Shown piece by piece: positions 31,455-37,893 of a stretch of DNA of 37,959 nt (positions within the stretch are counted from its first letter, which is position 1; each line of letters starts with the position of its first letter). The DNA comes from Streptomyces sp. ISL-94. Its GTDB lineage: Bacteria; Actinomycetota; Actinomycetes; Streptomycetales; Streptomycetaceae. The stretch is taken from assembly GCF_018614075.1 (NCBI RefSeq), contig NZ_JAGGOZ010000051.1:1-37959 (forward strand). The letters are read 5' to 3'. Position numbers and translations under genes: made by a program. Below the pieces are notes generated by a model that was not told the origin of the DNA, made no database searches, and saw only the letters and a program-made list of their open reading frames with translations.

Positions 31455-32240
31455 TCAGAGAATGCTGACGCCTGCCATCCAGCCCCCGTCGATGACGAAC
31501 GGCTGGCCGGTGATGTAGGAGGAGTCCTGGCCGGTCAGGAAGAGGGCCAGCTGGGCGATCTCCTCCGGTTGGCCGACCCGCCCCATCGGCACGACCCGCT
31601 TGTACAGCTCGGCCATCGCGTCCCGGGCCTCGTCGGTCATGTTCGCCGGATCCAGCAGGCCGGGATTGGCCATCGGGGTGTCCACGGCGCCCGGGCACAT
31701 CGCGTTGACCCGGATGTTCTTGGCGGCCAGCTCCAGGGCCGCCACCCGGGTCAGGCCGAGGATCGCCGCCTTGGTCGCCGCGTACGTCCCGACGTAGGCC
31801 ATGCCGGTCAGGCCGGTGTAGGAGGAGGTGTTGACGATGGTGCCGCCGCCGGCCGCCTCGATCTCGGGGGCGACGGACTTGATGCCGAGGAAGGCGCCCA
31901 CCTGGTTGACCTGGACCACCTGCTGGAACTCCTCCAGCGGGGTCGCGGTGAGTTCGTTGAAGCGCAGGATGCCCGCGTTGTTGACCAGGCCGTCGATCTT
32001 GCCGAAGGCCTCCTTGGCGGCGGCTATGGCCCCCGCCCAGTCCTCCTCCCGGCTCACGTCCATCCGTACGTACCGGCACCGGTCCTCGCCTATGTCCTTG
32101 GCCACGGCGGCGCCCTGCTCGTCCAGCACGTCCCCGAGGAGCACCTTGGCGCCCTCGGCGGCGAAGAGGCGGGCCTCCTGCTCGCCCTGACCGCGTGCGG
32201 CGCCGGTGATGACCACCACGCGCCCGTCCAGCTTGCCCAT
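31455..32240 (-). CDS. SDR oxidoreductase, hydroxysteroid-dehydrogenase-like
   Basis: A 261-residue classical SDR. TGAARGQGEQEA is the GxxxGxG loop and LVNNAGI the NNAG motif. NTSSYTGLTGMAYVGTYAAT with K next gives the catalytic Ser, Tyr and Lys. PGAVDTPMANPG and ITGQPFVIDGGWMAG end it. The sequence GKLDGRVVVITGAARGQG with GDVLDEQGAAVA resembles bacterial 3-alpha,20-beta-hydroxysteroid dehydrogenases, but that name should not be taken as substrate. The Asp after the second strand favours NAD(H). ATG at 32240 has GGGAG 8-10 nt upstream. It follows the second LLM gene by 56 bp on the same strand, so both probably belong to one transcript. Confidence 0.92.
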   Translation of the reverse strand: MGKLDGRVVVITGAARGQGEQEARLFAAEGAKVLLGDVLDEQGAAVAKDIGEDRCRYVRMDVSREEDWAGAIAAAKEAFGKIDGLVNNAGILRFNELTATPLEEFQQVVQVNQVGAFLGIKSVAPEIEAAGGGTIVNTSSYTGLTGMAYVGTYAATKAAILGLTRVAALELAAKNIRVNAMCPGAVDTPMANPGLLDPANMTDEARDAMAELYKRVVPMGRVGQPEEIAQLALFLTGQDSSYITGQPFVIDGGWMAGVSIL

Positions 32241-32269
32241 GCCGATGTCTCCCGGTTGTCGAGTAACCA

Positions 32270-32314
32270 GTCGTTGAGGGACTGGTCGTTAAGGGACTAG
32301 TCGTTGAGGAGGGG
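32270..32314. repeat. 15-bp tandem repeat at the 3' end of the LLM gene
   Basis: Three imperfect units start GTCGTT(G/A)AGGGACT at 32270, 32285 and 32300. The third overlaps the last codons and stop (LND-TAG) of the LLM gene. On the coding strand the two units beyond the stop would read SLNDQSLNDW. The gene end was evidently duplicated and the extra copies now lie in the leader of the SDR gene. Confidence 0.8.
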
Positions 32315-33244
32315 GGCCACCTCGGCCCCGAAAGCGGTGATCTGGTCGACGAGTTCGGCGCGGTCGCGATTGCGGAAGCGGACCTGGATCTGGTCCACGC
32401 CGAGCGCCTTGTACTCCCGCAGGGACCCGGCGAGCGCCTCCGCCGCGCCGGTGAGGGTCCGGCGGCCGGTGTCCCAGCCGGGCCGGCCGACGTAGAGCGG
32501 CTCGGTGATCGCCCCGAACTCGATGGGGCCCTCGATCCCGGCCGCCTCCCTGAGCTCCTTGATACGGGCGATCTGCGCCGGGAGCGCACCGCGCGGGTCG
32601 CCCTGCGGCAGCCAGCCGTCACCGCGGACGGCGGCGCGGCGCACTGCGGCGGGCGAGGAGCCGCCGACCCAGACGGGGATCCGTTCCTGCGCGGGCCGGG
32701 GCAGCTGGCCGAGGTCCTTGAAGGAGAACAGCTCGCCCTGGAACTCCGGGTACTCCTCGGGGCCCAGGGCGGCCCGCAGCGCGTCGAGGGTCTCGTCGAG
32801 GACGGCGCCGCGGCGCGCGAAGTCCACACCGAGGACCTCGAACTCCTCCTGCACGTGCCCGGCGCCGACGCCGAGGATCAGCCGGCCGCCCGAGAGGTGG
32901 TCGAGGGTGGCGTACTGCTTGGCGCTGATCAGCGGGTGGCGCAGGCCGAGAATGGCGACGTGGCTGAGGAGCCGGACGTTCTCGGTGATGCCGGCGAGGA
33001 AGGAGAGGGTGGCCACGGGGTCGTACCAGATGGTGCCCATGGGGCCGGCGAGCCGCCGCGGGATGGCCACGTGGTCGCAGGTGGCCACGTACCCGAAGCC
33101 GGCCCTGTCGGCGGCCCGCGCGACCTCGGCGAGGTCGGCGGCCGTGGCCGACGCCTCCCAGGGCTCGGCGTAGAGGGAGCTCTGCGACTGGACCGGGAGC
33201 TGCATCCCGTAGACCAGCCGACCTTCCGGAAACACGCGCGCCAT
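32297..33244 (-). CDS. LLM-class F420-dependent oxidoreductase
   Basis: A 315-residue luciferase-like enzyme. LVYGMQLPVQSQSSLYAEPW opens it. GFGYVATCDHVAIPR carries the DH pair typical of actinobacterial F420-type members. VRLLSHVAILGLRHPLISAK and LDHLSGGRLILGVGAGHVQE give the deazaflavin-binding strands. IPVWVGGSSPAAVRRAAVRG with DGWLP follows. It probably uses F420 from the pathway whose FO synthase is encoded at 11982, with unknown substrate. ATG at 33244 has only a GGCGAGGCGGG region upstream. The identical CTGACGGACCGTCAG palindrome of the SDR at 11159 lies 70 bp upstream. It heads the LLM-SDR transcript. Confidence 0.9.
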   Translation of the reverse strand: MARVFPEGRLVYGMQLPVQSQSSLYAEPWEASATAADLAEVARAADRAGFGYVATCDHVAIPRRLAGPMGTIWYDPVATLSFLAGITENVRLLSHVAILGLRHPLISAKQYATLDHLSGGRLILGVGAGHVQEEFEVLGVDFARRGAVLDETLDALRAALGPEEYPEFQGELFSFKDLGQLPRPAQERIPVWVGGSSPAAVRRAAVRGDGWLPQGDPRGALPAQIARIKELREAAGIEGPIEFGAITEPLYVGRPGWDTGRRTLTGAAEALAGSLREYKALGVDQIQVRFRNRDRAELVDQITAFGAEVAPLLND

Positions 33245-33314
33245 GCCGGGCCCGCCTCGCCTTCGCTGACTTCGACTGCCGATTCGTCATATCGGTGCCG
33301 GGCCATCGTCGTAG

Positions 33315-33329
33315 CTGACGGACCGTCAG
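33315..33329. promoter_or_regulatory. TetR-type operator CTGACGGACCGTCAG (site 5 of 5)
   Basis: Identical in all 15 bases to site 2 at 11111. On the minus strand a TTGCCT hexamer partly overlaps its upstream arm, and TACGAC lies just downstream, so the palindrome would sit across a promoter serving the LLM gene at 33244. Confidence 0.7.
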
Positions 33330-33388
33330 GCAAGGGGTCATGCAAGGACAGGGTGTACGTGGGGGCAGCAAGGGGGACGCCGGTCGAA

Positions 33389-33409
33389 TAACATAAGTTT
33401 TGTTACAAT
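33389..33409 (+). promoter_or_regulatory. Promoter and TAACA-N7-TGTTA operator of the VapBC operon
   Basis: TAACA (33389-33393) and TGTTA (33401-33405) form an AT-rich inverted repeat overlapping a TACAAT -10 box (33404-33409). The ATG follows 6 bp later, so the mRNA is probably leaderless. The AT content is strikingly unlike the flanks, which hints at transfer with the module. Confidence 0.65.
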
Positions 33410-33415
33410 GGCTTC

Positions 33416-33688
33416 ATGACCGACCAGCTCCCACCTGGCGAGGGCCCGACCCGACCCGTGTCCGTCTCACTCCATGAGGGGACGATCGCGGCGCTCAAGG
33501 CGCGCACCGGCAAGCGCGGCATGTCCGCGTACATCGAAGCGCTCATTCAGCGACAGCTGGAGCGTGACCGGCTCCGAGAGCTGATCGAGGACTCCGAGTC
33601 CGTGAACGGGCCGGCCGAGCCGGCCGCCGTCGAGGCGAAACGAGCGATCTTGCGCGGCGAGACAGCAGCCTCGTCGGACGCCGCGTGA
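33416..33688 (+). CDS. vapB: VapB-type antitoxin (ribbon-helix-helix-like)
   Basis: A 90-residue antitoxin. RPVSVSLHEGTIAALKARTG followed by KRGMSAYIEALIQRQLERDR is a ribbon-helix-helix (CopG/MetJ-type) DNA-binding domain. The acidic and helical tail (RELIEDSESVNGPAEPAAVE) binds the toxin. ATG at 33416 has no ribosome site and lies 6 bp past a TACAAT -10 box. The PIN toxin gene overlaps its stop by 4 bp (GTGA), so expression is coupled. The AT-rich inverted repeat in the promoter is the expected target of the antitoxin-toxin complex. Confidence 0.88.
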   Translation: MTDQLPPGEGPTRPVSVSLHEGTIAALKARTGKRGMSAYIEALIQRQLERDRLRELIEDSESVNGPAEPAAVEAKRAILRGETAASSDAA

Positions 33689-34077
33689 GCGGGGCGCTCG
33701 TCCTCGACTGCGAGGGACTCTCCCGGCTCGTGCGCCAAGACCCCGGTCTGCTGGAGTGGCTGACGGCTGCCGAAGGGGAGGACATCCGGGTGGTGATCAG
33801 CTCGGTCACCCTCGTCGAGGCGCGTGACCCCCGGGTGAACCAGGCCCACTTCGACTACGCGGTCTCCCGCGTGAACATCATCCCGCCGAGCGAGGCCATC
33901 GCACGGCAGGCGAGCAAGCTGTTGGCCGCCGCCGGGTTGCACGGGCACAAGTACGCGTTGGATGCCATCGTGGCAGCGACCGCCCTCGACCAGCCCGGAC
34001 CCGTCACCTTGCTGACCTCGGACCCCGAGGACCTGTCCGAGCTGTGCGGGAACCGGATCCGGGTCGTCAGGCTCTGA
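33685..34077 (+). CDS. vapC: PIN-domain toxin VapC
   Basis: A 130-residue PIN nuclease, expected to cut RNA with Mg2+. GALVLDCEGLSRLVRQD holds the first acidic residue (Asp8). ISSVTLVEARDP holds the second (Glu, about 46). HKYALDAIVAATALDQ holds the third Asp near 93. LLTSDPEDLSEL supplies the C-terminal SDPxD motif, where the usual (T/S)xDxxD acidic site is expected. The arrangement matches VapC. GTG at 33685 overlaps the antitoxin stop. It ends 26 bp before the convergent L,D-transpeptidase gene. Confidence 0.92.
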   Translation: MSGALVLDCEGLSRLVRQDPGLLEWLTAAEGEDIRVVISSVTLVEARDPRVNQAHFDYAVSRVNIIPPSEAIARQASKLLAAAGLHGHKYALDAIVAATALDQPGPVTLLTSDPEDLSELCGNRIRVVRL

Positions 34078-34103
34078 CGGCCGGGGCCGCAACACGGCGG
34101 CGG

Positions 34104-34910
34104 TCAGAAGCCGGCCGGCCCCATCGCGATGACCGGCTTCGCCGCCGGGTCGAGGGTCTCCAGGACCTTCTTCATCGCCTCCTTCGGGATGCCGACGCAG
34201 CCCTGGGAGGGACCGTCGTGGTCCACGTGGAGCCAGATGTTGCCGCCCTTGTCCTCGCCCTCCGGCTTGGCGGGATCCAGCGGCGACGTGCCGGGCTTCC
34301 GGTTGAAGTCGATGGCGACGACGTAGTCGAAGGACCCGGCCAGGGACTCGCCGTTCACCCCGCGGCCCGTCGCGACGAAGGCGCGGTCCTTGTCGTACGG
34401 GAGCCGGGTGCCGGGCGGGGCCGGCAGCAGGCCGCCCGCGTCGGTCAGCGCGAAGACGCCCTGCGGGGAGGTCAGATCGCCGTACGTGCGCTCCGTGGAC
34501 CAGCCCTTCGCGCCATTGCGGGCCGGCCAGCTCGCGGCCCGCACCCAGTCGGCGCCGGCCTCGGGGCGGGTGTAGAGCGTGGCGGTGGACTCCGAGGAGT
34601 CCTTGGCCTTGCCGGTGACCAGGATGAGCTGGCGGGATTCGGCCGGGATCTTCGCCCGGGTCTGCTCGCTGATGCCGGTCAGGCCCTGGAGGCCGGCCCG
34701 GCCGGCGTCGCGCGGCGCGGCCCGGCCGGCCCGGTCCTGGGCCGGCGGACGGGCGTCCGCGCGGGCCTGCGAGGCGGCTGCGCCGCCTGCCTTGTCCTCG
34801 ACGACGTACACCCAGCCGGCCGTCAAGGTCAGCAGGCCGAGGGTGGCGGCGAGTACCACGCGGCGGGACGTGCGCGGCTGGCTGGAGCGGGCTCGGGCGT
34901 GCTTGCTCAT
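34104..34910 (-). CDS. L,D-transpeptidase (YkuD domain)
   Basis: A 268-residue exported peptidoglycan enzyme. SRRVVLAATLGLLTLTAGWV near the N-terminus is a signal anchor or signal peptide after a basic region. Residues 45-75 are Ala/Arg/Asp-rich. The YkuD catalytic stretch HVDHDGPSQGCVGIP (about 230-245) has the conserved His and the nucleophilic Cys of the HxxxxxxxxGC(V/I) type. It would form 3-3 cross-links or attach proteins to peptidoglycan. ATG at 34910 has no ribosome site and may be leaderless or have a weak site. It lies 33 bp downstream of a histidine-kinase remnant on the same strand, which may have been its old upstream neighbour. Confidence 0.9.
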   Translation of the reverse strand: MSKHARARSSQPRTSRRVVLAATLGLLTLTAGWVYVVEDKAGGAAASQARADARPPAQDRAGRAAPRDAGRAGLQGLTGISEQTRAKIPAESRQLILVTGKAKDSSESTATLYTRPEAGADWVRAASWPARNGAKGWSTERTYGDLTSPQGVFALTDAGGLLPAPPGTRLPYDKDRAFVATGRGVNGESLAGSFDYVVAIDFNRKPGTSPLDPAKPEGEDKGGNIWLHVDHDGPSQGCVGIPKEAMKKVLETLDPAAKPVIAMGPAGF

Positions 34911-34942
34911 TGAACCGACCGTACATCAGCCGAACTTCGAAA

Positions 34943-35074
34943 CTACCGACCGCTGCCCGGTCGCCGGGGGTCCGCCGACCGGAAGCGGACGCTGATCGTC
35001 ATCCCGCCGCCGGGCGCCGCATCGGCCCGCGCCACGAGCTCCGCCCCGTGCGCCCGCGCGATCGAAACCACGAT
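34943..35074 (-). pseudogene. C-terminal remnant of a sensor histidine kinase
   Basis: The minus-strand frame gives IVVSIARAHGAELVARADAA, then PGGGMTISVRFRSADP and a stop at 34943. This matches the very end of the GHKL ATPase domain of histidine kinases (SIVRAIARAHGGxLxAxxxxGGxxxxVxLP). Upstream in the same frame the sequence (ERITLEPRRATRPC) no longer looks like a kinase, and no intact gene exists. The rest of the enzyme has been deleted. It explains the otherwise gene-less 313-bp gap before the Nudix gene. Confidence 0.65.
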
Positions 35075-35212
35075 CGAGGTGGCCCGGCAGGGCCTGGTCG
35101 CCCGTCTCGGTTCGAGGGTGATCCGCTCACAGCTGCCGGCTCAGGCCCCGGCCGCCCGCGCGGGCGGCAAAAGGCCAGGTGCAGGCCCATCCCGCGCAAG
35201 CGATCACGGGCG

Positions 35213-35218
35213 TACGCT
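35213..35218 (+). promoter_or_regulatory. TACGCT -10 box of a probably leaderless Nudix mRNA
   Basis: TACGCT ends 5 bp before the Nudix ATG, and no ribosome site is present. This spacing is typical of leaderless Streptomyces transcripts. A -35 box is not obvious. Confidence 0.45.
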
Positions 35219-35223
35219 GAACC

Positions 35224-35664
35224 ATGCGAACTCCACGTCACGCAGCGCGCGTTGTCATCGTGTCTCCCACCGGTTCGGTGTTCCTCTTCCGCGAGAACAA
35301 CGTGGAGGTGGGCATCCACTGGCTGCCGCCAGGCGGCGGCATAGACCCCGGCGAAAGCCCCGAGGAGTGCGTACGGCGCGAGCTGCGCGAGGAAACCGGG
35401 TGGACCGACCTCGAGCCCGGGCGGCTGCTGTGCACCTGGGAGCACGACTTCACGCACCAGGGGATCCCGGTCCGCCAGCACGAACACATCTACCTCACCA
35501 CCGGCCCCCGGCGGGAACCGGTGCTCGAGGCGCCCGGCATCCACTGGCAGTGGCTCTCCCAGCAGCGCCTGGCCACCCTCGGCGAACCCCTGTGGCCGCC
35601 GCGCCTGCCGGACCTCCTGGCGAACGCCCCGACGGAACCGATGCACTTGGGGCTGCTGGCGTAA
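35224..35664 (+). CDS. Nudix hydrolase
   Basis: A 146-residue Nudix enzyme that hydrolyses a nucleoside diphosphate linked to another group. The Nudix box GGIDPGESPEECVRRELREE followed by TGW fits GxxxxxExxxxxxxREUxEExGU with all metal-binding Glu present. It lies after the strand VFLFRENNVEVGIHWLPPGG. EHIYLTTGP and HWQWLSQQRLATL complete the fold. The substrate cannot be deduced. ATG at 35224 begins MRTPRHAARVVIVSPTGS. It is convergent with the nucleotidyltransferase pseudogene, 21 bp from its end. Confidence 0.92.
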   Translation: MRTPRHAARVVIVSPTGSVFLFRENNVEVGIHWLPPGGGIDPGESPEECVRRELREETGWTDLEPGRLLCTWEHDFTHQGIPVRQHEHIYLTTGPRREPVLEAPGIHWQWLSQQRLATLGEPLWPPRLPDLLANAPTEPMHLGLLA

Positions 35665-35685
35665 CGGTGGCTCGGGGCGGGCGGC

Positions 35686-36502
35686 TCAGCCGGTGGTGCG
35701 GGCCCGCAGCGCGGCGACGCTCTCCGCGACCAGGAGCCGCGCCTCGGCCACCGTCGCCACCAGCCGCTCCGCCGTCGCGCCGGGCGCCCCCAGCAGGGCG
35801 CGGACCCGCCGGCCGAAGCCGGGCGGCGCGCCCGGCAGCGTTTCGGCAACAGCCAGCGCGCCCTTCTCGTTGAGGCACCAGCGCCGGTCCTCGGCGTACA
35901 GCGCCTGCACCAGCACGCCGACCGCCCGGGACAGGCAGAGCGAGACGTGCAGCGTGTCCGCGCGGCGGGCGCCCTTCGCGGCGGCTTCGACAAGGAACTC
36001 CGCCTCCCACGCGGCCGCCGTCAACGCCGCGCGCAGCGGTTCCGGGTAGCGCCCGGTCTGCCGGCGGAGTTCCGTGAGCTCGCCACTGGGGTCGGCGAGT
36101 ACCCGGCCGAGCGCCACCTCACCGGCGTAGCAGGGCGACCAGAACCCGAGCGGATGCCCCGCCTGCACGCCCACCTCGTACCGGCCCTCGCGGCAGTCCT
36201 CCCACACCCGGCCGACCCGGTCCGCGTCCCGCAGGATCCAGTCCACCGCAACCCCGTCGACCGTCAGCCACGCGCCACCGTTGACCCACGGCCCCCAGCC
36301 GCCCGGTCCGGCCACCTCCACCCCGGGGCCGGCGAGCGCGCGGAGCGCGGCGATATAGCGCGCCGCGGTAGTAGACGCCGAGATCCCAGTCGGAGTCGGG
36401 CCGGTGCTCCCCGCGCGCCCGGCTGCCGCCGAGCAGCACGGCGACGACGCCGGGCACCTCGGCGGCCAGGCGGTGGGCCATGTCTTCGATCTTCTTCTGC
36501 AT
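35686..36502 (-). pseudogene. Nucleotidyltransferase-domain protein, frameshifted
   Basis: The N-terminal part starts MQKKIEDMAHRLAAEVPG at 36502. It contains GGSRARGEHRPDSDWDLGVY, the GGSxARG-x-DxD signature of minimal nucleotidyltransferases with both metal-binding Asp. After YYRGAL the frame breaks near 36352-36362, and the rest continues in another frame as IAALRALAGPGVEVAGPGGW. It goes on through helical residues resembling the C-terminal domain of aminoglycoside or lincosamide nucleotidyltransferases and ends at 35686. Total length is 817 bp, one more than a multiple of three, so two bases are missing or one is extra. It may be a real mutation or a sequencing error in a GC-rich tract. 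The intact protein would be about 272 residues. It starts 8 bp after the protease stop. Confidence 0.75.
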
Positions 36503-36510
36503 GGGTACGG

Positions 36511-37398
36511 TCAGCGCTGGGCGGTGGCGGTGGCGGTGGCGGTGGCGGTGGAAGTGGCCTTGCCGGTGGCCTTGGCGTACAGCGAGGCGGCGTAGTCACC
36601 GAGGATGGTGCTGGTCGACACGTCATCCGTGTCACCGCCCGTCAGAATCCCGATGATCTTCCCGTCGCGGGCGATCCACGCGCTCCCGCTCGTACCGCCC
36701 GGGAAGTCCGCGCAGTCGAAACGCTGCTGGGTCGCACTCTCGCGGACCGTGACCGCCGTGCACGTACGCGGAACCTTGCGGTCGGCGGGGTACCCGGTGA
36801 CGGTGACCTCCTCGGCCGCGCGGCCACTGGTGTCCAGCACGGCCGCGCCGGTCACGTCCTCGATGGTGCGGCCGTGGGCGTCGGGGGCCAGGCGGGCGAA
36901 GGCGAGGTCGTAGTCGTCGTCCGTACCCTCGGCCCAGCGGTCGTCCTCGAAGGCTTCCTCGATCTTCCATGTGCCGTACGGGGCGAAGCCGTTGGCGTAC
37001 GCGGGTGCGAAGACGGCCGTGCCGTTGCTCTGATCTCCGTCGAGCAGGCAGTGCCCGGCGGTGACGATCAGGTTCCGGCCGGGGCTGTGCACGACGGTGG
37101 CGGTGCAGAAGTGGTCGCTGTCCAGGCCGTTGGTGAAGAGGGCCCCGGTGAAGGCCGCGGGCCCGCCGGGCTGGGGGGTGACGGCCGGCGGCAGCGTGGC
37201 GCCGGGCGAGGCGGAGAGCTGAGGCTTCGCCGCTTGCGAACGCGACGGAGCCGTCGCCGACCCGGTGGGCGCGGCTTTCGCCCGTACGGGCGCAGCCCCT
37301 TCGGGCGGCGGCACCAGCTCGGCCACGGCGGCGGACGCCCCCAGAGCCGCAGCAGCACACAGCACCGCCGTCACCACGGTCCGCTTGTCCACCGGCAT
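36511..37398 (-). CDS. Secreted trypsin-like serine protease
   Basis: A 295-residue S1-family protease. MPVDKRTVVTAVLCAAAALG with ASAAVAELV is a signal peptide. A Pro/Ala-rich linker of ~60 residues follows. The catalytic triad is VTAGHC (His), DDDYDLAFARL (Asp) and FPGGTSGSAW (Ser). Paired Cys lie around the active site, and the domain resembles the V8/glutamyl-endopeptidase-like trypsin group. The C-terminus ends in a TATATATAT run encoded by a hexanucleotide repeat. ATG at 37398 is chosen because GGAGGG lies 6 nt upstream; the longer frame to 37455 has no such site. The nucleotidyltransferase gene follows by 8 bp on the same strand. Confidence 0.9.
   Translation of the reverse strand: MPVDKRTVVTAVLCAAAALGASAAVAELVPPPEGAAPVRAKAAPTGSATAPSRSQAAKPQLSASPGATLPPAVTPQPGGPAAFTGALFTNGLDSDHFCTATVVHSPGRNLIVTAGHCLLDGDQSNGTAVFAPAYANGFAPYGTWKIEEAFEDDRWAEGTDDDYDLAFARLAPDAHGRTIEDVTGAAVLDTSGRAAEEVTVTGYPADRKVPRTCTAVTVRESATQQRFDCADFPGGTSGSAWIARDGKIIGILTGGDTDDVSTSTILGDYAASLYAKATGKATSTATATATATAQR
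36523..36552. repeat. Hexanucleotide repeat (GGTGGC)4 plus variant at protease C-terminus
   Basis: Four perfect GGTGGC units and one GGTGGA encode alternating Ala-Thr at the extreme C-terminus of the protease. Copy-number change would lengthen or shorten the tail without a frameshift. Confidence 0.85.
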
Positions 37399-37735
37399 GA
37401 TGATCCCTCCGCTTTGCCCCGGCGAAGCATGCCTCGGTGGCGGGGGTGGGTGCAAGGGGCGGAGGTGGGGGCCGCTTCGCCGGGGCGGGGCCTTCGCCCC
37501 TCCTCACCACCGCCCGCACCCAGCGGCTGCCCACCCGCCACACCCACCCGCCACACCCACCAGCCGAGCCGAGCCCGGCGGGCCGTCGGCCGGAGGCCGG
37601 GGCAGGCCGCATCCCACCCGGCCACGCGGAGTTGCGGGGCGGGGGCCGGGGGGGCGGAAGCCGTGTCGGACGGGACCAAAACGTGAAGCGGCGGGTGGGG
37701 GGGTCGGTAGCCGAGTGGGGCGGAATCGGTGAGGG
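37399..37735. other. Gene-poor GC-rich spacer with a 13-bp repeat
   Basis: No open frame here has convincing coding features. The stretch contains two and a bit copies of ACCCGCCACACCC near 37538-37566 and long G-runs. The promoter of the protease should lie in its first ~100 bp, but no clear -35/-10 pair is seen. Confidence 0.4.
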
Positions 37736-37893
37736 TTTGGGGGTTTCCCGTCAGTCTCATCGTCTCTCCGGTTCGGGCCGGTCCGTCAAGGGCGCTCCTC
37801 CTTCGTCGTCGCGTCGCTTCGCGATGGCCTTCGGCCACCCTTGACCGACCGACCCGAACCGGAAATCCGAAGACCGACGGGAACCCCCCAAAA
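37736..37893. repeat. Large imperfect inverted repeat with two inner hairpins
   Basis: Left arm 37736-37794 and right arm 37836-37893 are about 80% complementary over some 58 bp. They share blocks such as TTCCCGTC, CCGGTTCGGG and GTCAAGGG. The 41-bp centre contains TCGCG-N6-CGCGA (37809-37824) and TGGCC-TTC-GGCCA (37825-37837). The RNA or single strand would fold as a long stem closed by two side hairpins. It has the look of a mobile or dispersed intergenic element, or of a structured RNA/terminator. Confidence 0.7.

Noticed and set aside
33265..33295. Sixth copy of the CTGACG palindrome (CTGACTTCGACTGCCGATTCGTCA region)
   Set aside because: Only half-sites with wrong spacing; it does not fit the CTGACGNNNCGTCAG pattern.
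37705..37790. tRNA-like stretch GGTAGCCGAGTGGGGCGGAAT
   Set aside because: It resembles part of a leucine/serine tRNA D-arm, but no acceptor stem, anticodon arm or T-loop can be placed around it.
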